Source of the DNA: Streptomyces sp. NRRL F-5630
Lineage (GTDB): Bacteria; Actinomycetota; Actinomycetes; Streptomycetales; Streptomycetaceae
Assembly (NCBI RefSeq): GCF_000719475.1
Contig: NZ_JOGO01000005.1
Location: 78,512 to 142,511, forward strand
Direction: 5' to 3'
DNA: 64,000 nucleotides
The position numbers and the translations under genes are program-made. Numbering within the stretch: the first letter of the stretch is position 1; every line of letters begins with the position of its first letter. Positions 50,056 to 57,900 of this stretch are shown here, piece by piece. The notes beneath the pieces were generated by a model that ran no database searches, had not been told where the DNA came from, and saw nothing but the letters and a program-made list of their open reading frames with translations.

Positions 50056-50133
50056 CCTCGTGAGGTGCGAGGACCATATGGAGTGCGGCGACCGCGGTCA
50101 AGAGGCTGAGGCCCGGGACTTCGGCCGGTCCGT

Positions 50134-50420
50134 TCAGATCGTGACCGGGTGGGCGGCGGGAATGCCGAGCCGGCCGGCCACGGTGGTGAGGGCCGCGCCC
50201 GGCGGCAGCGCGACCCGGTCGCCGCGGGCCGGATCCCGGTGGATAGGCAGGGCCGGCATTCCGGCCGGGACCGGAATGCCGGAGGGACCGCCGCCCCGGC
50301 ATCACCGCGAGCGAGTGGCCCAGGACGTGCCCGTCCCACTCGCTCACGCTCACCGCCGCGCCGTGACGCCCGTCACCCCGGTACGCGAGCAACGCCGGTC
50401 CCCGTTCACCTCGCGACGGA
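50134..50420 (-). pseudogene. C-terminal remnant of an unidentified gene, frameshifted
   Basis: The minus strand reads RGDGRHGAAVSVSEWDGHVL, then GHSLAVMPG in one frame; another frame continues as PALPIHRDPARGDRVALPPG and VAGRLGIPAAHPVTI with a stop at 50134. Together they look like the last 80-90 residues of a protein broken by a frameshift at the perfect hairpin 50253-50282. I cannot name the family. Confidence 0.4.
50253..50282. repeat. Perfect 12-bp inverted repeat
   Basis: CCGGCATTCCGG (50253-50264), 6-nt loop, CCGGAATGCCGG (50271-50282). Strong hairpin inside the decayed reading frame; it could be the scar that shifted the frame. Confidence 0.85.
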
Positions 50421-50450
50421 CCACCACGACCCGGCGGGAGGTCGTCGGAA

Positions 50451-50490
50451 GGGGGCCGGTCCGACCGTCGGCGAGGTCGGACCGGCCCCC
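50451..50490 (-). terminator. Perfect 16-bp hairpin terminator
   Basis: GGGGGCCGGTCCGACC (50451-50466), 8-nt loop, GGTCGGACCGGCCCCC (50475-50490). Only 21 nt beyond the stop of the ketopantoate reductase/M20 fusion gene, so it very likely ends that operon. Confidence 0.85.
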
Positions 50491-50511
50491 GGGACGAGGC
50501 GCGGGAAACCG

Positions 50512-52773
50512 TCAGGTTGTGGCGAAGGCGGCGAGGATTCCGGCCGCCAGTGCCGAGCGTTCGACCATGCCGCTCAGCGTCACGTGCTCGCTGCGGGCAT
50601 GTGCGCCGCCACCCACCGCGCCGAGCCCGTCCAGTACCGGCGTGCCCGCGGCCAGGATGAAGTTCCCGTCGCTGGCACCGCCCACGGCGGTCTCCCGCAG
50701 GTCGAGCCCGAGCGGGGCGGCACACTGCCGGGCGATCGCGAAGAGGTGTCCGACGCTCTCGGTGCGCTCGAAGACCGGGCGGTTCCAGCCCCCAGCGACC
50801 TTGAGGCCGGTCCGGGGATCGACCGGGGCGAGTGCGGCCAGGGCCCCGTCCAGCCGAGCGCGTTCGGCGTCGGTCGCCACGCGGATGTCCAGGTGGGCGG
50901 TGGCCTCTCCCGCCGTGACATTGCTGCGGGTCCCGCCGCGGAGCACACCGACGTTGACCGTGGTGCCGGCCTGCGGGTCCGCGAGGGCTTCCAGCTTGAG
51001 CACCTGACGGGCCATCTCGTTGATGGCGCTGGCGCCGCGCGTCGGGTCGAGCCCGGCGTGTGCCTCCTCGCCGGTGACGGTGAGTGAGAACAGTCCGACT
51101 CCCTTGCGTGTCGTCTTCACCGCCCCGTCCGCGCTCGCCTCGAAGACCAGCGCGGCCCGGGACCTCCGGGCCTCGGCGACGATGACGTCGCTGGACGCCT
51201 GACTGCCCGTCTCCTCGTCACCGTTGAGCAGCAGGGTGCACTCCGGACGCGGCAGACCGAGCGCCGTGAGCGCGCGCAGCGCCCAGACGGCCTGGACGAG
51301 TCCCGCCTTCATGTCGAACACCCCGGGGCCGGAGATGCGGTCGCCCTCCCGGTGATAGGGCCACTCGCTCAGGGTCCCCGTGGACCAGACGGTGTCGTAG
51401 TGGCCGACGAGCAGCAGCGGCGCGCCGGACGACGGACCCGTGCCCGGATAGCGGCGGATCAGGATGTCGCCCGCCTCGTCGCGGGGGATCATCTCCTCCG
51501 CCGCGGGGGCGCCGAGGGTGGTGTCGAGCCAGCCGCGGACCCAAGTGAGGCAGGCCGTGAGGGAGAGGGTGTCGTCGCTGGAGCTCTCCTGGGAGGTGTA
51601 GGCGGCGAGGTCGGCGTCCATCGCGTCCTGGTGCTGGTCCAGCCAGCGCCGCACGGCGACGGCCTGGGCCTCCGTCAGCACGGGGGACGCCGGCAGACCA
51701 TGACCTGAGGGGGCCTCGTCGGCCATCCCTCCGCCGGCCGTCCCTCCGCCGGTCGCGGCGGCCAGTCGGTCGAGGGCGTCCAAGCGGGACTCGGACATAG
51801 CCGAGGGGTCCTTCTCCAGTTCCCGCAGACCGTCCACGACGGCCCGCAGCACCGGCAAGTCCCGCCCCGCGCGCCGCGCCAGCTCGAACACCGGCGCGTA
51901 ATGCGTGGTGACCTCCACCGGGCGGCGGCGGACGGCCAGGTCGCGCCAGATGCCGCTGCGGTCCTTGGGCTGGGTACGCAGCCACGCGGTCAGCCGGTCG
52001 CAGGCCGCGTCCCGCAGAGCGGGGTCGTAGCCGGGCCGGAAGGCCGCCGCCTCGAAGGCGTCGAAAGACTCGAGACGTGCGCCGGCCGCATCGGCCACCG
52101 CGTACACCTCGGCGGTCAGCGCGTACATGGTGGCGCGATGGCGGTCCATGAGGTCGGCCATGGGGGCGTCGGCCAACGCGGTGGCCGAGAGCATCGCGCC
52201 GAACGCGGCCTTGGCCCACAGGTAGCCGTCGACGTTGTCGTCGGCCCGCGCCGGGCCCCATGCCTGGAGATCGGCGACCAGGGCGCGCACCCGGTCCGAG
52301 ACGGGGGCGCCGTCGCACTCCCCGATGACGAACGCGCCGGGTCCTCCGTCCCGCACCACCCCCGGTTCGACGAGGTCGGCGAAGATGTTGACGAATGCCG
52401 CGAGGGTACGGCCGGTGCCGACATGCTCCGCGATCAGCGCCTCGTTGAAACCGTTCTGCACGGAGACGACATAGCCGTCCGGAGCGAGGCGGGGCGCTAT
52501 CCATTCCATGGCCGCCCCGGTGGCCTGAGCCTTGACGCTGAGCAGGACCCGGCCGAGCGGCGGCCCCTGGTACGCGTCAGGCGTGGTGGCGTCCAGCCGG
52601 ACGCTCTCCCGCTCCTGCCCGCGCAGGATGGTCAGCCCGTCCGCCCGGATCGCGGCCACGTGGGCCGCGTCGGTGTCGATGACCGTGACCGGGTGGCCGG
52701 CCGCCGCGAGACGGTGGGCGAGCGTGCCGCCGATGGCGCCCGCTCCGACCACGGTGTAGGCGTCGCCGGTCAT
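50512..52773 (-). CDS. Fusion of ketopantoate reductase-like (PanE/ApbA) and M20 carboxypeptidase domains
   Basis: A single uninterrupted reading frame of 753 aa carries two enzymes. Residues 1-330: PanE/ApbA fold with YTVVGAGAIGGTLAHRLAAA and VLLSVKAQATG. Residues about 335-365 are a Gly-rich linker (AAATGGGTAGGGMADEAPSG). Residues about 366-753: M20 metallopeptidase of the carboxypeptidase G2 kind, with metal and catalytic residues His458, Asp460, Asp487, Glu520-Glu521 and His725. Both halves are complete. ATG 52773, with GAAGGGA upstream, overlaps the SDR stop (ATGA). It could reduce a 2-keto acid and hydrolyse an N-acyl amino acid in the same route. An independent internal start for the peptidase is possible, but the first domain has no stop. 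Confidence 0.85.
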   Translation of the reverse strand: MTGDAYTVVGAGAIGGTLAHRLAAAGHPVTVIDTDAAHVAAIRADGLTILRGQERESVRLDATTPDAYQGPPLGRVLLSVKAQATGAAMEWIAPRLAPDGYVVSVQNGFNEALIAEHVGTGRTLAAFVNIFADLVEPGVVRDGGPGAFVIGECDGAPVSDRVRALVADLQAWGPARADDNVDGYLWAKAAFGAMLSATALADAPMADLMDRHRATMYALTAEVYAVADAAGARLESFDAFEAAAFRPGYDPALRDAACDRLTAWLRTQPKDRSGIWRDLAVRRRPVEVTTHYAPVFELARRAGRDLPVLRAVVDGLRELEKDPSAMSESRLDALDRLAAATGGGTAGGGMADEAPSGHGLPASPVLTEAQAVAVRRWLDQHQDAMDADLAAYTSQESSSDDTLSLTACLTWVRGWLDTTLGAPAAEEMIPRDEAGDILIRRYPGTGPSSGAPLLLVGHYDTVWSTGTLSEWPYHREGDRISGPGVFDMKAGLVQAVWALRALTALGLPRPECTLLLNGDEETGSQASSDVIVAEARRSRAALVFEASADGAVKTTRKGVGLFSLTVTGEEAHAGLDPTRGASAINEMARQVLKLEALADPQAGTTVNVGVLRGGTRSNVTAGEATAHLDIRVATDAERARLDGALAALAPVDPRTGLKVAGGWNRPVFERTESVGHLFAIARQCAAPLGLDLRETAVGGASDGNFILAAGTPVLDGLGAVGGGAHARSEHVTLSGMVERSALAAGILAAFATT

Positions 52774-53612
52774 GAGGTGTGTCCCTTCGTGGTGGGGTGG
52801 GCCGCCTCCTGGGGCGGTTCGGGGGAGAGGGGCGGGGCCGGGGGCTCGGTGGCGGCCTCGCCCGCCGGTGGCCACAGCCGTGGCAGGTGGCTCGCGCCCG
52901 TACCGCTGCCGCCGTCCACGCGCAGGATCTCCCCGGTCACCCAGGAGGCTTCGGGACCGGCGATCCACACGACGGCGCGCGCGATGTCCGCCGGGGTTCC
53001 CGGACGTCCCAGAGGGTTGACGGAGACGGCCGCGGCGTATTCGTCGGTGACGGGGTTGCAGGCGCTGTCCACCCCGATGAAGCCGGGGCTGACGGCGTTC
53101 ACGCGGATGCCGTACGGGCCGAGTTCGAGGGCCGCCGCGCGGGTCGCCATCTCCAGCGCGGCCTTGGAACTCGCGTACGGGCCGCCGCCGGGCCGGGCGC
53201 GCAGCGCGGAGCCGGAGGAGATGTTGACCACGGACGCGCCCCGCCCGGAGGCCCTCGCGCGGCGGGCCAGTTCGGCCGTGGCGAGGACGGGGGCCCGGGT
53301 GTTGAGCGCGAAGACCCGGTCCCAGTCGGCGGCGCTGACCTCGATCATGTCGAGCGACGGGTAGACACCGGCCGCGTTGACCAGGACGTCCACCGGACCG
53401 TGGGCGTCCCAGGCGCCGGATACGGCGGCGGCCGGGCCGTCCGCGGTGCACAGGTCGTGTATCCGGTGGGCCCCGCCCAGCGCGCTCGCCGTCGCCGCGA
53501 GGCGGTCGGCGTCGATGTCGACGAGGGTCAGTGTGTGGCCGTTCGCGGCGAAGTGCTCGGCGACGGCCCGTCCGATGCCGCTCGCGGCTCCGGTGACCAG
53601 TACGTGCGCCAT
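52770..53612 (-). CDS. SDR-family NAD(P)-dependent oxidoreductase
   Basis: Classical SDR of 280 aa with a Pro-rich tail of about 30 residues. VTGAASGIGRAVAEHFAANG near the start, Asp-rich VDIDADRLAA pointing to NAD, NAAGVYPS, Tyr/Lys in YASSKAAL, and WVTGEILRVDGGSG. ATG 53612 overlaps the transporter stop by 1 nt (TGATG), and its own stop overlaps the fusion gene (ATGA), so three genes are translated together. Confidence 0.92.
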   Translation of the reverse strand: MAHVLVTGAASGIGRAVAEHFAANGHTLTLVDIDADRLAATASALGGAHRIHDLCTADGPAAAVSGAWDAHGPVDVLVNAAGVYPSLDMIEVSAADWDRVFALNTRAPVLATAELARRARASGRGASVVNISSGSALRARPGGGPYASSKAALEMATRAAALELGPYGIRVNAVSPGFIGVDSACNPVTDEYAAAVSVNPLGRPGTPADIARAVVWIAGPEASWVTGEILRVDGGSGTGASHLPRLWPPAGEAATEPPAPPLSPEPPQEAAHPTTKGHTS

Positions 53613-54913
53613 CAGGAGAACTCCTTGTCCTTCGTCTCGGGCATGGTCAGGTAGACGACGAGGGAGAGCAGGGCGGCACCGGAGACGTACAGCCAGAGCT
53701 TGTCGGCGTGGCCGGAGTCGCTCAGCCAGGTCGTGACGTACGGGGCGGTGCCGCCGAAGACGGCGACGGCCAGCGCGTACGGCAGGGCGATACCGGTGGC
53801 CCGCACCTCTGGCGGGAACTGCTCCGCCATGATCACCGCGCAGTTGGCGGAGTAGCCGAGGACCAGCAGCATGCCGGTGAGCTGGACCAGGAACACGACG
53901 AGGAAGCTGTCGTTCAGCAGGTGCAGCATCGGCCAGGAGAGGAGGACGAAGCCCCCGGCGAAAGCCGCCAGGGTGGGCTTGCGCCCCAGCTTGTCGGAGA
54001 GCAGCCCGGCGAAGGGCAACAGCACGATGAAGATCAGCAGGCACAGGGTCTGGGAGAACAGCGCCTGCTTCAGCGGGATGCCGGTGGTGAGATTGGCGTA
54101 TGTCGGAAGGTAGTTGACCCAGATGTAGTAGGTCAGCGTGCCGGCGATGGTGATGCCGGCGACCCGCAGCGCGGCGGCCGGGTGCTCGACGAACATGGCC
54201 TTCAGCGGGTTCTTCCTGGCCTGCCCGCCGGCCTTGGTCTCGTGGAAGGACTCGGTGTCCTCGACGGTCACCCGCAGCCACAGGCCGACGAGGCCGAGCA
54301 GCGCGCCGATCACGAAGGCGGCCCGCCAGCCCCAGCTGCGCAAGGCGTCCTCGCTGAGCAGCGAGGTGAAGGCGGTACCGAGCAGGGAGGCGATCAGGAC
54401 GCCGCCCGCGACCGACACCTGCTGCCAGGAACCGGCGAAGGCACGCCGTCCGGGCGCCGCGGACTCGACCAGGAACGCCGAGGACGAGCCGAACTCGCCG
54501 CCCGCGGAGAAGCCTTGCGCGAGCCGTGCGAGCAGCAGGATCACCGGCGCAGCGATGCCGATCGTCTCGTAGCCGGGGGTGATCGCGATGACGAAGCCGG
54601 CGCCCGCCATCAGGCCGATGGTGAGGGAGAGCCCCTTCTTGCGGCCGTGCCGGTCGGCGTACGCGCCGAGGACGGCGGCACCCACCGGGCGCATCACGAA
54701 GCCGACGGCGAAGACGGCGAGCGTGGACAGGAGCGCGACCGCGCCCTCGGCCTGGGGGAAGAAGACATCCGCGATGATCTTCACGAAGATGCCGTAGAGG
54801 GCCCAGTCGACGAATTCGACGGTGTTGCCCACGGAGCCGGCCACGATGGCCTTCCGCTGTCTGGGCGTGAGTTTGGGGGATGGAGCGGTACCGGGAGCGG
54901 CGGCGGTTCTCAC
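53612..54913 (-). CDS. MFS transporter, metabolite:H+ symporter (MHS) type
   Basis: Membrane importer of 433 aa with 12 helices. GNTVEFVDWALYGIFVKIIA in helix 1, RPVGAAVLGAYADRHGRKKG in loop 2-3, and RLAQGFSAGGEFGSSSAFLV in helix 4 are hallmarks of the MHS group (alpha-ketoglutarate, shikimate, proline/betaine permeases). It probably brings in the substrate of the downstream SDR and PanE-M20 enzymes. GTG 54913 with GAGGA upstream. The first gene of that operon. Confidence 0.93.
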   Translation of the reverse strand: MRTAAAPGTAPSPKLTPRQRKAIVAGSVGNTVEFVDWALYGIFVKIIADVFFPQAEGAVALLSTLAVFAVGFVMRPVGAAVLGAYADRHGRKKGLSLTIGLMAGAGFVIAITPGYETIGIAAPVILLLARLAQGFSAGGEFGSSSAFLVESAAPGRRAFAGSWQQVSVAGGVLIASLLGTAFTSLLSEDALRSWGWRAAFVIGALLGLVGLWLRVTVEDTESFHETKAGGQARKNPLKAMFVEHPAAALRVAGITIAGTLTYYIWVNYLPTYANLTTGIPLKQALFSQTLCLLIFIVLLPFAGLLSDKLGRKPTLAAFAGGFVLLSWPMLHLLNDSFLVVFLVQLTGMLLVLGYSANCAVIMAEQFPPEVRATGIALPYALAVAVFGGTAPYVTTWLSDSGHADKLWLYVSGAALLSLVVYLTMPETKDKEFS

Positions 54914-55292
54914 GAGGAGGGTCCTCGCTTTCTCTGGGAGTTTCTCGGGCGACGGACCGGGGTGCGGGCGTGCGGGCCCGGGTGTTCCCGGTGGGGGCGG
55001 TCTCGCCGCGACCTCGCGGGACAGGCCCGGCCGGGGTGGGCGGCGCGCCGGGGGGACGGGTGCGCGTACGAGAGGGGGTGCGCACAGGGGGTGGTGTGCG
55101 CGAGCAGGGTGCGCCCGGGGGAGGGTGTGCGCGGGCGGGGTGCGTACAGGGGGGTGGTGTGCGCGGGAGGAGTGCGCACAGGAGAAGTGGTGTGCCGCGG
55201 TCGGGGTGCGGTCTCCGGTGTGTGGGTACGCCGGAGTCGGGCGGGGACGCGGGTACGCGTACGAGGTGCCCGTGGGCCGCTGGGACTGCGGG
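54914..55292. other. 379-bp gap with G-rich repeats, no gene seen
   Basis: Contains the 31-bp repeats at 55076 and G-runs on the plus strand. It separates the transporter operon from the deacetylase gene, both on the minus strand; the operon promoter should lie near 54920-55070 but no clear -35/-10 stands out. Confidence 0.5.
55076..55202 (+). repeat. Four degenerate 31-bp G-rich tandem repeats
   Basis: Units of about 31 bp follow the pattern GGGTGCGCACAGGGGGTGGT then GTGCGCGGG, repeated four times with a few changes each. The plus strand has many G3-G5 runs able to form G-quadruplexes. Confidence 0.8.
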
Positions 55293-56198
55293 TCAGGCCG
55301 ACGGCTGGTGCGCGAGGCAGTGCTCGGCGATCTCGCGGTGGGTGGCGAACCACACTCCGGAGTGACCCGCGATGTGCGCGAGCAGTTCGTCGAGCACCAC
55401 CAGCCGGGAGCGGTGGCCGATGATGTGCGGGTGCATGGTGAGCTGGAAGAGGCCGCCGGCCGTGTACGCGGCGTCGAACTCGTCCTGCCAGATCCGGAGC
55501 ACGTCCCGTGGCGCGATGTAGGGACGCAGCGAAGCGAAGCGCTCCATCATGAAGTACGGCGCGTCGTCGCGGATCCACTCCACCGGAATCTCCACCACGC
55601 CGGTCGCCTCGCCGTCCTCGACCAGCTCGTAGGGCTCGTCGTCGGCCATCAGCGAGGAGTCGTACAGCAGGCCCATCTCACGTGTGATCGCCAGGGTGTG
55701 CGGTGAGAAGTCCCAGCTCGGGGTGCGGATACCGACGGGGCGTACGCCGCCGATCCGCTCCAGGGTGTCGGCCGCGCGGAACTGGAGTTCCCGCTCGGTC
55801 TCCGGGGTGAGGAGGGTGTTGCGCTCGTGGATCCAGCCGTGGATCGCCAGCTCGTGTCCGGCCGCCGTGTAGGACAGTGCCTCCTGCGGACGCAGCAGCG
55901 CGCAGACGGCGGGCATGAAGAAGCTCGCCGGAACGCGGTGCCGCTCCAGCAGGGCGAGGATCTTCGGCACGGCGACGCGGGCGCCGTACTCGCCCTGGGC
56001 GAGTTTCGCCGGGCTCGTCTCGCCGTCCCGCAGGGCCGGGGTCTCGTGGTCGGAGTCGAAGGACACGGCCACCGCGCAGCGGGCCCCGCCGGGCCAGGCG
56101 TCCGGCGCCAGGGAGCGCCCGGCTCGGACGCGTCCGACATGACCGCGCCAGGTCGGCTCGTCCCATTCCCACGGCTGCTGCTGTTCGCTCTGCGGCAT
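55293..56198 (-). CDS. NodB-type polysaccharide deacetylase (PuuE-like), cytosolic
   Basis: Metal-dependent deacetylase-fold protein of 301 aa, no signal peptide. Motif 1 SFDSDHETP, motif 2 HGWIHERNTLLTPETERELQ (metal His pair), motif 3 RTPSWDFSPHT, motif 5 MHPHIIGHRSRL. This layout and the N-terminal 'W..W' region match the PuuE/HP0310 subfamily, which includes non-metal allantoinases and cytosolic amidohydrolases rather than cell-wall deacetylases. ATG 56198. With the transporter and PanE-M20 fusion downstream it may open an amide or ureide. Divergent from an Lrp-like regulator. Confidence 0.88.
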   Translation of the reverse strand: MPQSEQQQPWEWDEPTWRGHVGRVRAGRSLAPDAWPGGARCAVAVSFDSDHETPALRDGETSPAKLAQGEYGARVAVPKILALLERHRVPASFFMPAVCALLRPQEALSYTAAGHELAIHGWIHERNTLLTPETERELQFRAADTLERIGGVRPVGIRTPSWDFSPHTLAITREMGLLYDSSLMADDEPYELVEDGEATGVVEIPVEWIRDDAPYFMMERFASLRPYIAPRDVLRIWQDEFDAAYTAGGLFQLTMHPHIIGHRSRLVVLDELLAHIAGHSGVWFATHREIAEHCLAHQPSA

Positions 56199-56347
56199 CG
56201 GGATCCCGCCTTCCGTGAGAGAAGAGTGTTCTGGGAAGTTTCGTAACGTTTGTCTTTCCGGTCCTTGCCGCTCTTGCGCGGCCCGCCGGTGGTGCTACAT
56301 CGTGGCCGTCTCCTGTTCTTCAACCCCGGAAATCGTTGAGAATCGCC

Positions 56348-57424
56348 ATGAACCACCTTCAGGCGAAGGATTCCGCCGCGCTGCAGGCGCAGCTCGACGA
56401 GACAGACCTCGCCCTCGCGCACGCCCTCCAGATCGCGCCCCGTGCCTCATGGACGGCGATCAGCGAGGTGCTGGGGCTGAGCGCGGTGACGGTCGCCCGC
56501 CGCTGGGGGCGGATCTCCGACCGGGGTCTGGCCTGGGTGACGGCGACCGGCAGCCCCGCCCTGTGGCGGTCCCTGTGCAATGCCTTCATCGACGTGGAGT
56601 GCGAGCCCTCCGCCCGGCGCGGCGCCGCGCTCGCGCTGGCCCGGGACCCGCGCACGAAGTCCGTCATGGAACTGGCCAGCGGGCGCGACATCCACGTCAA
56701 CGCCGTCACCCAGGACCTCCCCAGCCTGTCCCGCTTCATCCTGGACGGGGTGAGCCGGCTGCCAGGCGTGGTGCGGGTGAACACCCAGATCACCACGCGC
56801 ATCCTCGTCTCGGGCAGCGACTGGCGGCTGGACGCGCTGCCTCGCGCCCAGCAGCTCCTGCTCCAGGCCGTCGCGGACGAGACCGCCGCGCGGCAGGCCA
56901 CCCCTGGGCCCCTGAGCGGCCCGGACCGGAAGCTGCTGCTGGCCCTCGCCCCGGACGGCCGTTTGCCCGTCACCGACCTGGCCAAGCGCACCGGCACCAG
57001 CCAGACCGCAGTCCGGCGGCGGCTGGCACGGCTGGAGCGTACGGGTGCCGTCGCCTTCCGCTGTGAGATCTCCCAGCACATCACGGGCTGGCCGGTCACC
57101 TCCCTCATGTGGGCGAAGGCCCCGGTCGCCCAGCGGCGGCGGATCTTCGAGCAACTCGGCCGGATGCCCGACGTCCGGCTGCTGACCGCGACCAGCGGCG
57201 AGACGAACGTGCTGCTCTCCACCTGGCTGCACTCGGTCGACAGTGCCCACGATCTGGAGGACCGGATCGGCACCGCGTGCCCGGGGCTGGAGATCGTCGA
57301 CCACGGCATCGTCCTGCGGACCCTGAAGCGGCAGGGATGGATTCTCGACGAGATGGGACGCCGCCTGGAGAGCGCACCCATCGACCCCTGGTACGACGGG
57401 GACATCGCGCCCCCGGCCCGCTGA
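56348..57424 (+). CDS. Tandem Lrp/AsnC-like transcriptional regulator
   Basis: Regulator of 358 aa with two AsnC-type HTH/RAM units. First HTH: WTAISEVLGLSAVTVARRWG at about 40-60; second: LPVTDLAKRTGTSQTAVRRR near 210-230, each followed by an effector-type region (RGAALALARDPRTKSVMELA; TSLMWAKAPVAQRR). Double-length Lrp proteins occur in actinobacteria next to amino-acid or ureide catabolic genes. ATG 56348 is taken; TTG 56336 would add four residues. Divergent from the deacetylase gene, and probably controls the whole 50.5-56.2 kb unit. Confidence 0.88.
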   Translation: MNHLQAKDSAALQAQLDETDLALAHALQIAPRASWTAISEVLGLSAVTVARRWGRISDRGLAWVTATGSPALWRSLCNAFIDVECEPSARRGAALALARDPRTKSVMELASGRDIHVNAVTQDLPSLSRFILDGVSRLPGVVRVNTQITTRILVSGSDWRLDALPRAQQLLLQAVADETAARQATPGPLSGPDRKLLLALAPDGRLPVTDLAKRTGTSQTAVRRRLARLERTGAVAFRCEISQHITGWPVTSLMWAKAPVAQRRRIFEQLGRMPDVRLLTATSGETNVLLSTWLHSVDSAHDLEDRIGTACPGLEIVDHGIVLRTLKRQGWILDEMGRRLESAPIDPWYDGDIAPPAR

Positions 57425-57900
57425 CGAGCCCGTGCCGTCCGGGCGATGGTGGCGCGCCGAGGACCGCGGACCCGTCCTCGGGCCCGTCCTCCGGCTCGCC
57501 TTCGCGGCCGGCCGGACAGGCAGGCTCGGGCAGATCGCGGAAATCCTGGCAGTCAGCGGCCGGGTAGTTGCACGGGTAGCGGCGTTCTTGGAAGGCGGAC
57601 ACCGCCTTGCGCGTCGTATGGCGTGCGCGGGGGGGGGCGAGGTGTGCGCCCGCTGATGCCGGGCCGGTGGTTGCGACTGCGGGCGTCCGGCACCGTCCAA
57701 GCCTTCCACCAAGCGTTCACCGTATGGTGTTCGCGTCGCTGTGGGGTGGGGTTTCGGGAGGTGTCCAGGTGGATCGTGCCGAGCCTCGTTCGTACCACCA
57801 GACTCGACGCGGCTCCCTGGACCGCCCGGAGGCCGGAGCAAGGCTCGCCAGGCCCACCCCGGCGACGTGACATCTCGTGACAGATGAGAGGCTCGGACGG
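57425..57900. other. 476-bp gap at the accessory/core junction
   Basis: No gene, no tRNA and no attachment-site-like repeat is visible. It includes a run of nine G (57629-57637). To the right, gene order and style look like conserved core. The pcaL-like gene starts at its right end. Confidence 0.5.

Noticed and set aside
52774..53451. Further N-terminal extension of the PanE-M20 frame
   Set aside because: It overlaps the SDR gene, whose motifs are complete in the other frame; the Rossmann start at ATG 52773 is the natural beginning.
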